64,000 nucleotides of DNA, taken from Paenibacillus polymyxa. Lineage in GTDB: Bacteria; Bacillota; Bacilli; Paenibacillales; Paenibacillaceae. The notes under the pieces were generated by a model, which had not been told where the DNA came from, ran no database searches, and saw only the letters and a program-made list of their open reading frames with translations. Positions 1 to 11,641 of this stretch are shown one piece after another. Every line of letters begins with the position of its first letter. Position 1 is the first letter of the stretch. The translations under genes and the position numbers were made by a program. The stretch spans positions 3,381,501 through 3,445,500 of the forward strand of contig NZ_CP015423.1 in assembly GCF_001719045.1 (NCBI RefSeq), in the 5' to 3' direction.

Positions 1-1
1 G

Positions 2-1321
2 AATAGGGGAGCAGTAAGTGCTATCGTGACAGGAAACAAGCCTTTGTCTGTTAACCAGCTCGACCGAATTACCGAGGCTATGGGTTTACCTGAAGGTCAC
101 TTTTATGACTTGTTCATAGAAAACTACATCATCGACCATCCTCCGAATATGAGGCGAATCGAGCCATTTTTGTTTCGCTGTGCGGAGTTGGACAAGTTGG
201 ACGCGATCCGTCGAGTGGTGGGAGCCATCATGGATAATCTACTGTATTCACCCAAGCTATTTGAAATTGCAGAAGAATTATTGTCGCAGGAAAAAAATGC
301 GGCTGCATTGTTGCTCTATGAGGGGATAGCTGAAGCGGAGAAATATCAACATTCTGAGCGTTTGGCAGTCTGTCAATATCGTATATTTACGATTCAGATT
401 GGAGACGATCAAAGCCAGAATCTCAAGGCTGCAACACTATTTGAACCCTTCGTGGAACGTCTGGATGAAATAGACCAGCTTGACGCATTGAAGGATTTGG
501 CAAACGTGTACAGGTCTTTGCGTAAATGGGACAAGGTAGACGAAATGGCAAGGCAAATGAGAACTAAAGCGGAAATCCAGTATAGTTTAAAACACCAAGA
601 AAAACGTGAGTTACGAGATATTGAAAAGAGAACAAGAGGGCCGCTATTTGGATACATTGCTTATGCTGACTTATTGTGTGCAGGTGTCTACGAAGCCCAA
701 GGCGATTACCACCAAGCTCTACAATATACATACGCCTATGCTAATTTAGATTGGGTTAAAGAGACAGACGAAGATACCCAACACTGGATTGGCTTGTTTA
801 AGCATTGGGCAAAAGCTAATATTATTGTCAATAAGCTTTTATCCGGAGATATAAAGGTGCTGCAAGAATATATTGAATACATCGATGCAGCGGAGGATAC
901 AACGCAAGAAGATAAGGTCATCCAACTGCTGAATATTATGATAGCGGCTAACCGATATGATATTGATGTTAGTAACATAATTAAACGTTTTGAAGCGGAC
1001 ATTGTATCATTGTCGCAACACTCACCAAGTGATATATATACTCAACAAGTGGTGCCAGATTATTTTGCTTGGTGTGGTTACGAGTTGGCTCATTATTATT
1101 TACATAGAAATTCTTACGATGATGGCTTTAAACATTTGATGTATTCAATGGTAAGTTATCATACACTAAATAATGAGACTTATTTCATAAATTGTATGGG
1201 GCTGTTTTTACATTTTCGAGAACATGCGACTCCTGAAACCAAAGCAAATTTTTTAAATTTTATTGAAAAGGTGTGGATGAACAATGTTAAAAAAAATGGC
1301 ACTGTTGATCGTCGCAGCTAG
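2..1321 (+). CDS. aloR: AloR-type (Rap/AimR-like) TPR peptide-receptor regulator, 5' truncated by window edge
   Basis: The frame is open from base 2, so the gene starts left of the window. The first visible residues (NRGAVSAIVTGNKPLSVNQ) read as the end of a helix-turn-helix, and a GTG at 26 is only an internal codon. The rest (about 430 residues) is alpha-helical with TPR-like helix pairs, as in Rap, NprR and AimR receptors that bind short exported and re-imported peptides. Its 3' end overlaps a propeptide gene in another frame, the arrangement known for the arbitrium-like AloR/AloP systems of Paenibacillus polymyxa. Family and pairing are well supported. The DNA targets and regulated genes are not visible. 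The last ~12 codons run through the start of aloP. Confidence 0.85.
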   Translation, partial: NRGAVSAIVTGNKPLSVNQLDRITEAMGLPEGHFYDLFIENYIIDHPPNMRRIEPFLFRCAELDKLDAIRRVVGAIMDNLLYSPKLFEIAEELLSQEKNAAALLLYEGIAEAEKYQHSERLAVCQYRIFTIQIGDDQSQNLKAATLFEPFVERLDEIDQLDALKDLANVYRSLRKWDKVDEMARQMRTKAEIQYSLKHQEKRELRDIEKRTRGPLFGYIAYADLLCAGVYEAQGDYHQALQYTYAYANLDWVKETDEDTQHWIGLFKHWAKANIIVNKLLSGDIKVLQEYIEYIDAAEDTTQEDKVIQLLNIMIAANRYDIDVSNIIKRFEADIVSLSQHSPSDIYTQQVVPDYFAWCGYELAHYYLHRNSYDDGFKHLMYSMVSYHTLNNETYFINCMGLFLHFREHATPETKANFLNFIEKVWMNNVKKNGTVDRRS

Positions 1322-1394
1322 CTTTTTGTTAATTGTTACTGTACCTATTCACTCGCATGGTATAGAGCCTCAAGTACAGCATGGAGGATTTTAA
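1284..1394 (+). CDS. aloP: AloP-type signalling propeptide (36 aa)
   Basis: A 36-codon gene begins inside the 3' end of the regulator gene, in another frame. It starts MLKKMALLIVAASFLLIV, a positively charged N-terminus plus hydrophobic core typical of a Sec signal, and ends EPQVQHGGF. By analogy with Phr, arbitrium and AloP peptides, the C-terminal few residues would be cut out after export and re-imported through an oligopeptide permease to bind the receptor. The exact mature peptide (for instance VQHGGF or QVQHGGF) is inference. A GAAAAGGTG stretch 14 bases upstream can serve as ribosome binding site. Two damaged paralogues lie at 15425 and 16927. Confidence 0.82.
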   Translation: MLKKMALLIVAASFLLIVTVPIHSHGIEPQVQHGGF

Positions 1395-1409
1395 ACGTAA
1401 GTAAAGCAA

Positions 1410-1446
1410 ATCCCCGCTAACCTTAATTGGTCGGCGGGGATCTATT
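1410..1446 (+). terminator. terminator of the aloR-aloP unit
   Basis: An ATCCCCGC...GCGGGGAT hairpin with loop TAACCTTAATTGGTCG lies 15 bases after the aloP stop. Very similar hairpins follow the damaged copies and the WGxxGxxG gene. Confidence 0.75.
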
Positions 1447-1497
1447 GCTTTGAAGGAATTTTCTAAATCCACCGAATAGCTAAATGAGGTGATCAGC

Positions 1498-1614
1498 ATG
1501 AAACATACATATAAGGTGTTAAAGTCGGATATCGAATTTGATAGATATTGTGGATTATGGCGGTACAGTGGAGAAGATTATACCGGAATGGCTAGATACA
1601 TACCTAATCGGTAA
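1498..1614 (+). pseudogene. decayed paralogue of the 77-aa hypothetical protein at 25508
   Basis: After the sequence TGAGGTGATCA the frame starts MKHTYKVLKSDIEF, matching MKRTYKVLNTDMEL of the intact gene at 25508, whose upstream bases are also nearly the same. About 40 codons are then missing and the frame shifts. A different frame from 1551 reads VDYGGTVEKIIPE, matching EDYGGVVEEIKPE of the intact copy. The open frame that remains codes for only 38 residues. A GTTCTTGTC/GACAAGAAC hairpin lies just downstream (about 1624-1657). Function is unknown. Confidence 0.6.
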
Positions 1615-1672
1615 TCGGACTATGTTCTTGTCCATTTTCGGCAATCGGGACAAGAACTTGTACCGATAAAAT

Positions 1673-1696
1673 AAAAAAGCCGCTAAACAGCGACTT
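1673..1696 (-). terminator. probable terminator for the folE remnant
   Basis: On the minus strand an AAGTCGCT/AGCGGCTT stem with a 4-base loop is followed by a run of T, downstream of the folE stop. Confidence 0.5.
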
Positions 1697-1763
1697 TCAA
1701 TGGGACCATGTTCCCGGCAACGTGTCATCACGGTTTGAAAATTCATTTTTCACAAATGCTCGC

Positions 1764-2434
1764 TCAACATTTAATCATTGCCAATAGTTCAGACCGAGCA
1801 ACCGCATCGTCTTTATACACACCACGGAATGATGAAGTTTTCGTTACAGTTCCACGTTTTCTAATGCCCCTTCCACACATACAGTAATGCTCAGCTTCGA
1901 TGTATACGGCTACTCCTAGTGGTTTAAGAACTTTATCCAAGGTATCTGCAATTTGTGTTGTCATTCTCTCTTGTAATTGAAATCTGTGTGCATAGGCATC
2001 TACCTTCTGGCTAGCTTGGATAATCCCGTGATGATATTCCCTTGTGGTAGATAGGCAATATGCGCCTTTCCATAAAACGGAGCAAAGTGATGCTCACAAA
2101 GAGAATGAAAAGAGATATCTTTCACAAGAACTAATTCATCATAAGATACATCGAAAGACTTCTCCAGAAGGGCTTCAGGATTTTCATTATATCCTTCGGT
2201 ATATTCCATAAACGCTTTAACAACACGACAAGGAGTCTCTTTCAATTCATCTCTACCTGGATTATCACCACATAACCGAATGAGGTCAGTGATGCCAGCC
2301 AACGCACTATTAACTTGCTTGACTTCAATGTCGCTAAAACTATGCCCCAGACCAATTGATTTTTTCAGTTCAAGCAAAGATTCCGAATCAAGATTCATCT
2401 GAGTTTTCTCCCTCACTATATCTAGAAAATTCAC
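1764..2434 (-). pseudogene. folE: GTP cyclohydrolase I split by a frameshift
   Basis: GTP cyclohydrolase I turns GTP into 7,8-dihydroneopterin triphosphate, the first step to folate and pterins. The 5' part (2434-2000) carries the core with CEHHFAPF, including the first zinc ligands, and stops at SKLARR. The remainder continues in another frame from about 1995 as [17 protein letters not shown], with the last zinc ligand in HYCMCGRGI and the family C-terminus, to 1764. Relative to the family sequence SKLARLVDAYAHR, one base is missing near 2000. Neither piece holds all the metal ligands, so the gene is inactive unless the shift is a sequencing error. The rest of the protein is well preserved, so the change is recent or artefactual. 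Confidence 0.85.
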
Positions 2435-2549
2435 TCGAAAAATCCCCTGTAAGTGCCATGTGTTTTTTACATCATAGTCTTCTTAAAGGGGATAATTTAT
2501 ATTTTATTTATTAGTCAACATAGAAAGTTAACCTGTATTAAATCAGCGA

Positions 2550-5953
<3,404 letters not shown>

Positions 5954-6172
5954 GAATGCTCTTCCTCTCTGGCTGTGACTTTGCATCAAAAAAAACTGAA
6001 TAGCTGTCCGGTGCATAGATCTTAGACAACATCACCATGCTGGAAGTTTAGCGATCCAGATATTGCCCTTCGACGGTTACATCCTGTAAGGCTGTGTTAG
6101 CAATTTTCTATTTGTCACAGGCCTCAAATTTTGTGAAAGTTAGCTGAAGGTACGTCTTTTCTGGCCAGAAAT

Positions 6173-6201
6173 GGTATTGCCTGATTGAACAGTCACAATC
6201 C
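6173..6201 (-). promoter_or_regulatory. RAT site for a LicT/BglG/SacT-type antiterminator
   Basis: The minus strand reads GGATTGTGACTG, then TTCAAT, then CAGGCAATACC. This matches the ribonucleic antiterminator consensus of bgl, lic and sac leaders (GGATTGTTACTG...CAGGCAAAACC). It lies in the transcript between the promoter at 6231-6260 and the permease gene. The terminator it should compete with was not clearly identified. Confidence 0.8.
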
Positions 6202-6230
6202 AGTTGATGTACAAGCTCCCTTTGCGGACA

Positions 6231-6260
6231 ATAATAAAACAATCTTTTTTGAAAATGCAA
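6231..6260 (-). promoter_or_regulatory. probable sigma-A promoter of the bgl operon
   Basis: On the minus strand TTGCAT (6260-6255) and TATTAT (6236-6231) are separated by 18 bases. Transcription would start near 6224, just ahead of the RAT site. No clear catabolite-response element was seen. Confidence 0.55.
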
Positions 6261-6460
6261 GGTTTTTTTCTCTGGAATTTAACTTGTAGAGAGAAATTCA
6301 CATGAACATTCTTACATTTCATATATGTAGTAATTTTGGCCCAAATAATTAAAAAATAATTTGGACTTGATTGCTATTTAATCACATTACTTTGTATTTA
6401 ACTGTTACTGTCGCTTTGACCTACTTTAGATTTCATCCTGATTCTCTCCGAATCAGATTA

Positions 6461-6490
6461 TTGACAAGAACAAACCTTTGCTTTTATACT
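6461..6490 (+). promoter_or_regulatory. sigma-A promoter upstream of the EamA gene
   Basis: TTGACA at 6461-6466 and TATACT at 6485-6490 with an 18-base spacer. Transcription would begin about 125 bases before the coding start, giving a leader that contains an intrinsic terminator. Confidence 0.7.
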
Positions 6491-6558
6491 GATACCGAAA
6501 GAACGAAATACTAAAACCCGATGGATGTGGATTTTTCTAGAGAGTCATCTCTATTTTC

Positions 6559-6596
6559 GCCACACGAATGCCTTTACGCATTTGTGTGGCTTTTTT
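6559..6596 (+). terminator. intrinsic terminator in the leader of the EamA gene
   Basis: A 13-base stem, GCCACACGAATGC with GCATTTGTGTGGC and a 5-base loop, is followed by TTTTTT. It stands between promoter and start codon. The earlier leader segment GATGTGG (about 6530) could pair with CCACA of the stem, suggesting attenuation or a riboswitch of unrecognised type. It could instead merely end a transcript from upstream. Confidence 0.6.
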
Positions 6597-6620
6597 GTAT
6601 TCAAAAAAGGAGGATTGTTT

Positions 6621-7529
6621 ATGAAGTTGTGGCATTATGCAGTTATTGTTTTCTTGGGAGGTTGTTGTTACGGCATACTTTCCACATTTGTTAAACTGGC
6701 ATATAGCGCTGGTTTTTCAACACCAGAGGTAACTGGTGCGCAGTATTTCTTTGGTGCAGTTTTGAGTTGGATATTTGTAATTTTTGCAAAAAATAAAAAC
6801 CTTACGTACAAGCAGGTTACAAAACTCCTTCTATCCGGAATTCCATTTGGACTGACAGGCATGTTTTATTATCAATCGCTACAGACCATAAATGCTTCTC
6901 TAGCTATCGTCCTTTTATTTCAGTTTGTTTGGATTGGGACACTATACGAATGGATTCTCCAGAAGAAAAAACCAACCAGAAGTAAACTTATCTCGATTGG
7001 AATACTGCTCATCGGTTCGGTTTTGGCGGCAAACATTTTTTCTGAGGGTGATCTCTCGCTCTCGTGGCAAGGAACGATATGGGGGCTATTGGCTGCTTCA
7101 ACATTTGCTTTATTTGTTTTTCTTAGTGGTGCTGTTGCGAAAGAAACTTCGCCCATACTGAAAAGCGCCCTTCTTTCAACCGGAGCTGTTATTACTGTTT
7201 TTGTAGTATTTCCGCCAACCTTCTTATTTAACCCCGATGTGCTGGCAGGATTGAGTCCTTTTGGATTAGTCCTCGGAGTGTTCGGAGTAGTGTTGCCTCC
7301 GCTTTTGTACTCCATAGGTATGCCACATATTGGTTCAGGAATGGGTACAATTATGACTGCATCTGAATTACCCATGGCCGTTATTATGTCTTCTCTTGTA
7401 TTAGGAGAATTTGTCGGCTGGTCTCAGTGGATTGGCGTTATCATTATTTTATGCGGCATCGCATATAGCAACATACGACAAAGAACATCCAGCCCGGAAT
7501 CTTCAATGAAGGAACATACTGCACTTTAA
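6621..7529 (+). CDS. EamA/DMT-family transporter
   Basis: 302 residues from the ATG behind AAAAAAGGAGGA. An upstream in-frame ATG at 6525 lies inside the leader hairpin region and is less likely. About ten hydrophobic segments form two EamA repeats, typical of drug/metabolite exporters of the inner membrane. Substrate is unknown. The next gene, 87 bases downstream on the same strand, is a nucleoside/nucleobase deaminase, which hints at a nucleobase-like compound, but this is only context. The leader holds a promoter and a terminator, so conditional expression is likely. Confidence 0.88.
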   Translation: MKLWHYAVIVFLGGCCYGILSTFVKLAYSAGFSTPEVTGAQYFFGAVLSWIFVIFAKNKNLTYKQVTKLLLSGIPFGLTGMFYYQSLQTINASLAIVLLFQFVWIGTLYEWILQKKKPTRSKLISIGILLIGSVLAANIFSEGDLSLSWQGTIWGLLAASTFALFVFLSGAVAKETSPILKSALLSTGAVITVFVVFPPTFLFNPDVLAGLSPFGLVLGVFGVVLPPLLYSIGMPHIGSGMGTIMTASELPMAVIMSSLVLGEFVGWSQWIGVIIILCGIAYSNIRQRTSSPESSMKEHTAL

Positions 7530-7616
7530 TCTAAACGATACACGAGGATAAAGGGGCATGCTATCTTATCCTTATACAATATCAAAAAACTCATCATATT
7601 AGGAGGTTAGATAATC

Positions 7617-8099
7617 ATGATTTCAGAACAAGACTCGAAGCTTTTGCAACGCTGTGTGGAACTTGCACGAATTGCGCTGGAGCATGGAGATGAACCTTTT
7701 GGTTCTCTACTTGTGGACCAACAAGGGAACGTACTGGAAGAAGATTATAATCATATTTCTGGGGGGGATCATACTCAACATCCGGAATTTGCTTTGGCAC
7801 GATGGGCTGCTAACCATATGACACCAGAGGAACGAGCAAAAGCAACGGTATACACATCTGGCGAACATTGCCCAATGTGTGCAGCTGCTCATGCATGGGT
7901 TGGATTGGGCCGCATCGTATATGCGAGTTCTTCTGCTCAACTGGTTCAATGGATGGAGGAATTGAACGTTATGCCAACGCCGATCTACAATTTATCCATT
8001 CAGGAAATCATTCGCGATGCGAAAGTGGATGGCCCTGTACCTGAGTTAGCTAACCAAATTAAAGCACTGCATGTGGAGATGCATCAACGAACTAAATGA
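7617..8099 (+). CDS. nucleoside/nucleobase deaminase of the CMP/dCMP deaminase fold
   Basis: 160 residues behind TAGGAGGTTAG. The zinc-dependent deaminase motifs are HPEFALA (the H-x-E proton shuttle and ligand) near residue 59 and EHCPMCAAA (PCxxC-type Cys ligands) near residue 85. The length and the C-terminal helix resemble guanine deaminase and related cytosine/guanine deaminases more than TadA. It would hydrolyse an amino group from a base or nucleoside in the cytoplasm. It follows the EamA exporter gene by 87 bases and could share its transcript. Exact substrate unknown. Confidence 0.85.
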   Translation: MISEQDSKLLQRCVELARIALEHGDEPFGSLLVDQQGNVLEEDYNHISGGDHTQHPEFALARWAANHMTPEERAKATVYTSGEHCPMCAAAHAWVGLGRIVYASSSAQLVQWMEELNVMPTPIYNLSIQEIIRDAKVDGPVPELANQIKALHVEMHQRTK

Positions 8100-8690
8100 G
8101 CATGCTATTATAATAGTAGAAAAACATTCTAAGTTAGTTCCAATAACATGTCAATAAATAGCAGTTAATTCCATATATAATAAAAAAGAACATTGAATTG
8201 TTTTTTTGTTGGATAAGTTCAAATCCTTACTTAGAATAAGAGCTTTTTTACATATAAAAAGATGCTTTAAGAGTAGGTATAAATGGCGCGATTATATTTA
8301 GATCATTTAGAAAAGGAACATTGTTCTTTTCCTTTTCAGCAGGCCACTGTGATATGTTAGATCTGGTGATAAAGACGTGGAGGCGCACAGAGAACATAAA
8401 AGTTATTAGCTTGTTCTAGAGTAAGATACCTAACTCTATGGGGGCGGGAAATTCTATACTACGGGATATTGTCATCTGGAGGGCCGGGATCAAAATCTAA
8501 AGATCATCATGCTCGTAGGAGACGAGAAGGAGACTTAAGAGAGCATTAAGGCATCAGTCTCGTCTTATTGCCTCAATTACTTTCTTCTACCAAATCTTCT
8601 ACCGAAATACGGATATCTAGACTACCAGTAGGAACCTTATTCTTGATAGTGCAGGCTATAGGAGTCTTGTAAAACCCACCAAAACTCTAT
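8100..8690. other. AT-rich stretch without a credible intact gene
   Basis: No frame has both a ribosome binding site and length. A GAAAAGGAACATTGTTC-type hairpin lies near 8311-8337. On the minus strand, about 8690-8576, a short frame reads IKNKVPTGSLDIRISVEDL and ends at a stop, but it has no start codon and may be a gene fragment. The stretch borders tRNA, aloR and transposase debris. Confidence 0.5.
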
Positions 8691-8692
8691 TT

Positions 8693-8741
8693 CGACGCAC
8701 TCGTAATGCGTAGGCCGGGGGTTCAATTCCCTTCACCAGCA
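8693..8741 (+). tRNA. 3' half of a tRNA-Thr(CGT)-like gene (fragment)
   Basis: ACGCA-CTCGTAA-TGCGT forms a perfect anticodon arm with a canonical loop and anticodon CGT. It is followed by a variable loop, GGGGGTTCAATTCCC (T arm) and TTCACCAGCA (acceptor 3' strand and discriminator base). No D arm or 5' acceptor strand is found upstream, so it is not a working tRNA. A 3' tRNA half is what integration of a tRNA-targeted element leaves behind. A shorter, more decayed copy lies at 20391. Confidence 0.65.
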
Positions 8742-8760
8742 TAGCTATCATCTCAAGCAC

Positions 8761-8797
8761 AGCGCGGCTTCCAAGCTTTTTGGAGGGCGCGCTTTTT
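8761..8797 (+). terminator. terminator-like repeat, copy 1 of 4
   Basis: AGCGCG...GCGCGCT hairpin with inner CCA/TGG pairing and a T run, preceded by CTCAAGCAC. Related copies are at 18681, 21406 and 22690. Confidence 0.6.
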
Positions 8798-8812
8798 TAT
8801 GATTCTGGACAA

Positions 8813-8869
8813 ATTGTGACAGGGAATAAGTCTATGTCTGTTAACCAGATAGATCGCATTACTGAGGCT
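8813..8869 (+). pseudogene. fragment of an aloR gene (end of HTH region)
   Basis: The frame reads IVTGNKSMSVNQIDRITEA, almost the same as IVTGNKPLSVNQLDRITEA of the aloR at the left edge, and the DNA is closely similar over about 55 bases. On both sides the similarity ends: upstream is a terminator-like hairpin, downstream a transposase remnant in the other orientation. This is the scar of a lost aloR copy. Confidence 0.75.
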
Positions 8870-8894
8870 CAGATAAATAGTTGTAAAATGACAA

Positions 8895-9235
8895 GACATG
8901 CTGATTTGGGTGCCAACCTTTGGCGGTATGTCTTGGTAAGTGTGAGATGTGTACTGGAAGCCCTAGTCGCTGTGAGCGACCAGTCCGGTCACGTCTTTTT
9001 GCTTGGCAAAGGCTTTGGCGAACGTCTATACAATCAATTCGTTGTCGTTATGTTCGCTGAGTTGGTGGGCTACAATTTCATTGTTGAATTATCTTTAATC
9101 GCAGATAGATATACCCAGCAACCCCCTACACGATATTGCGTGATATCTGTGACCCATTTTTGATTAGGTTTGTGCGCCTTGAAATCCTGTTTTAGCAGGT
9201 TTTTCGCCACACGACCTTCCGTAGAAGAAGTTTCA
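8895..9235 (-). pseudogene. IS3-family (IS150-like) transposase remnant
   Basis: Read on the minus strand, the segment gives GRVAKNLLKQDFKAHKPNQ, then KWVTDITQYRVGG, then after a one-frame shift near 9090 NEIVAHQLSEHNDNELIV, KQKDVTGLVAHSD and VGTQISMS. These are the catalytic integrase-core blocks of IS3-family OrfB, with the first Asp in TDIT and the second in HSD. A frameshift, two in-frame TAG codons and loss of the region with the final Glu make it inactive. No terminal inverted repeats were recognised. Confidence 0.8.
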
Positions 9236-9276
9236 ACCGGTGCGTAAAATCAACATGCTCATGCCTACAGTAGCTG

Positions 9277-10374
9277 CTAACTATAAGCCCTTCTCTTCTT
9301 CTTCCGAATTAGCATGGTCAGGAAAAGGAGGACAGGCAGAGCAATTTGAAAGATAGGCCAGACTTGAACCAAGGCTACATGAAGACCGAACCACAAAAAT
9401 TCGGTTAACCTAGGAGATAGAAACGTAAGAGAGTATATGATGATGCTTAGCAATAGTAAAGCAGGCTTATATCTAAAGGGGGTTATCGTTTGAAGCCCTA
9501 TGACGGCACCAAACATAAAACCAGCCGTTTTGATTCCGAGTCCAATAAATAGAATCATCGTAAACAGGACATCAGCTCTCTCAACGATCTTCGGTAGCTC
9601 AATTAGTTGAGTAACCTCAAACAAGGGATAGGTGCTTGATGCTGCCCAATCTGGACCTAGAACAAGGACTGATAGTTCATTCAAAACGATAAGGAACACA
9701 GCAGTGAACCAGTAAACAATGATGATCGATCGCTTTAACTTACGTTTATCCGTGACGATCTTGAATAGCACAAGAAAAAGAACCGTTTGACCGAAAGGAA
9801 AAGACACGATCTCGGGAATGGCAGCCTTCAATACGGGAGTTAAACCGCTCTCCAATACAGGAAATAAAAACTCAAAGTGAATAAGTCCAGTAAAAAGAGT
9901 AAGCAATAGTAAAATGCCGTAACCAAACACCAACAGAAGCAAAAATATATGACATAGAAGGAACCAGACTCTCGGTCCAAACCATACCACATCGGCACAG
10001 ACAATTAACGCTATAAACGTAATAACTTCGGTAGGGGTTCTGTTCAGCAATGTCAATGCGCCGAGCTCACCCATGTCCCTGACATTCCTGGAAGCTTCAT
10101 AAGCAAAGTAACCGATGAACAAAAGTCCCCCCAGACTACCTATCCATTTTCCCCAATAATGGCATAGGAGCTCGTACAAATCTCGATGTGGATCAAGTTT
10201 ATGCATGTATAAATACATGATTAGCAGGACGAAGCCCGCAAGTGCACCTATCAGCATGGCTAGCCATGCATCCTGCTTGGCTTTAGCTCCCAATAGGAAT
10301 AATGTTGTACTGCCAACCTGAAACAAGGAAAAAGCGATAGCTAACCCGGATACCCTGGTGACGGTTTCATTCAT
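9277..10374 (-). CDS. spore germination permease, GerB/GerKB family
   Basis: 365 residues from an ATG behind AAAGGGGCC. An upstream ATG at 10458 would overlap the preceding gene. About ten hydrophobic segments of the APC-type spore germination permease family (RSGxxD-like start, MGELGALTLLNRTP). The protein is the B subunit of a GerA-type nutrient receptor in the inner membrane of the spore. It is the last gene of the A-C-B operon on this strand. The nutrient recognised cannot be told from sequence. Confidence 0.9.
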   Translation of the reverse strand: MNETVTRVSGLAIAFSLFQVGSTTLFLLGAKAKQDAWLAMLIGALAGFVLLIMYLYMHKLDPHRDLYELLCHYWGKWIGSLGGLLFIGYFAYEASRNVRDMGELGALTLLNRTPTEVITFIALIVCADVVWFGPRVWFLLCHIFLLLLVFGYGILLLLTLFTGLIHFEFLFPVLESGLTPVLKAAIPEIVSFPFGQTVLFLVLFKIVTDKRKLKRSIIIVYWFTAVFLIVLNELSVLVLGPDWAASSTYPLFEVTQLIELPKIVERADVLFTMILFIGLGIKTAGFMFGAVIGLQTITPFRYKPALLLLSIIIYSLTFLSPRLTEFLWFGLHVALVQVWPIFQIALPVLLFLTMLIRKKKRRAYS

Positions 10375-10402
10375 ACTGTTTAGGCCCCTTTTTACAAATA
10401 GG

Positions 10403-11629
10403 TTAGGTTTGACTTCCGATATGCTTCTGCAGGAGTCCAGGACGCTGAATTCGTGCATCTACTCGAATATCCAGTTCTATCTTTTTGAACTCCTGCTCCC
10501 AGTCTTCTTTCACCGTCTCCCACTCCCTTGGGAACCTTCGGTGAATCCGGTCAGCAAAACCAGTTGCATCCACGCCCAGTTCCTGGAGTTTATCCCAGCC
10601 CTCATTTATCGTTCTGGTCACTTCTTTTCCAATCTCTTTTTCCATATCATGTATGGTTCTTGTCTTGGAAATATCCTTAGTGCATGTGCTTTCATTTAAA
10701 GTTCCGTTAATTTTAACTCTAACCTGCATGGTGTAATGAAAACTCGTTTTTCTGGGTATAAGTTTTACATCTGCAGAATCTACTGTTAGAGAAGAGTGCA
10801 TTTCCCTACCGAGTTGTTCGCTGCATGGGAACGAAATTTCGGTGTTATTAACCTTTTGGGACAGATAAGATACTCCCAGACTCTCTTCCTTGTCGAGAAA
10901 TCCTTTAAGCTTTCCGTTTTGAAACACCCCTAATTTAGTCAATGCCAGCTTGAGCGGGGTCGAGGTTTTTTTAAAAACATCCAGACTCTCTGCTTCCTTC
11001 TCGTTCTCATGGTCTCTCTCTCCGATTAATTCGGCGACTGGTACCCCAATGGATTTGGAATCCGAGTTCATGCTCAATACGAAATCATAAACCCTAACTT
11101 TCGGAAACAACGATAAACTATCGCTCTCTTTGTCGATCAATTCAGCCATGGCGGCGCCTTGAAGTTTTTCAGGAGGCAATAATTTCTTTATTAGATCGGA
11201 TGCTAGTCCATCCGTTATAATTATAGATACCATTTCTCTCGCTTCCGTATTACGAAGATAAAAATCGATTAAACGATCCATTCCCTTCTCAGCCGCTCTC
11301 TTACCGATATATATAACACGATTATGTGCTATGTAGATTCGTCTTGATGTTTCCAAATTGCTGTACGATAACGCCTGGTTATAGGTTTTGGACTTTACAG
11401 AGAATACATGGGATGCGGGTTGGGAAGAGCTTCCCGATCCTCCTCCGGTTCCACTTGCAATGGCAGAGGGAACAATAATCTGATAGGACACCATCCACTG
11501 TCCGTCGTCCATCATATCTACTCCTGTAGCCGCAGTTACCCACAGCTCATTCAGTTCGACTCGATTCCAGCAACCCGTCAAACTGAATAACACGACCAAA
11601 ATCATAAAAAACCTTCCTAATAGGGACAT
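10403..11629 (-). CDS. spore germination lipoprotein, Ger(x)C family
   Basis: 408 residues. The N-terminal signal ends in LFSLTGCWNRVEL, a lipobox with the lipidated Cys followed by the WxxxEL signature of GerAC-type subunits. The C-terminal third carries the conserved helical domain (IGKEVTRTINEGWDKLQELGVDATGF). It is the C subunit of a GerA-type receptor, anchored outside the spore inner membrane. It starts 12 bases after the stop of the A-subunit gene, with GAGGAACCGGT as the likely ribosome binding site. Confidence 0.93.
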   Translation of the reverse strand: MSLLGRFFMILVVLFSLTGCWNRVELNELWVTAATGVDMMDDGQWMVSYQIIVPSAIASGTGGGSGSSSQPASHVFSVKSKTYNQALSYSNLETSRRIYIAHNRVIYIGKRAAEKGMDRLIDFYLRNTEAREMVSIIITDGLASDLIKKLLPPEKLQGAAMAELIDKESDSLSLFPKVRVYDFVLSMNSDSKSIGVPVAELIGERDHENEKEAESLDVFKKTSTPLKLALTKLGVFQNGKLKGFLDKEESLGVSYLSQKVNNTEISFPCSEQLGREMHSSLTVDSADVKLIPRKTSFHYTMQVRVKINGTLNESTCTKDISKTRTIHDMEKEIGKEVTRTINEGWDKLQELGVDATGFADRIHRRFPREWETVKEDWEQEFKKIELDIRVDARIQRPGLLQKHIGSQT

Positions 11630-11641
11630 ACCGGTTCCTCC

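Noticed and set aside
6140..6322. 60-residue minus-strand frame in the bgl leader
   Set aside because: It overlaps the RAT site and promoter and has no coding character.
9040..9160. Plus-strand frame reading out of the aloR scrap as one 127-residue protein
   Set aside because: The second half is the antisense of an IS3-type transposase remnant, so the frame is accidental.
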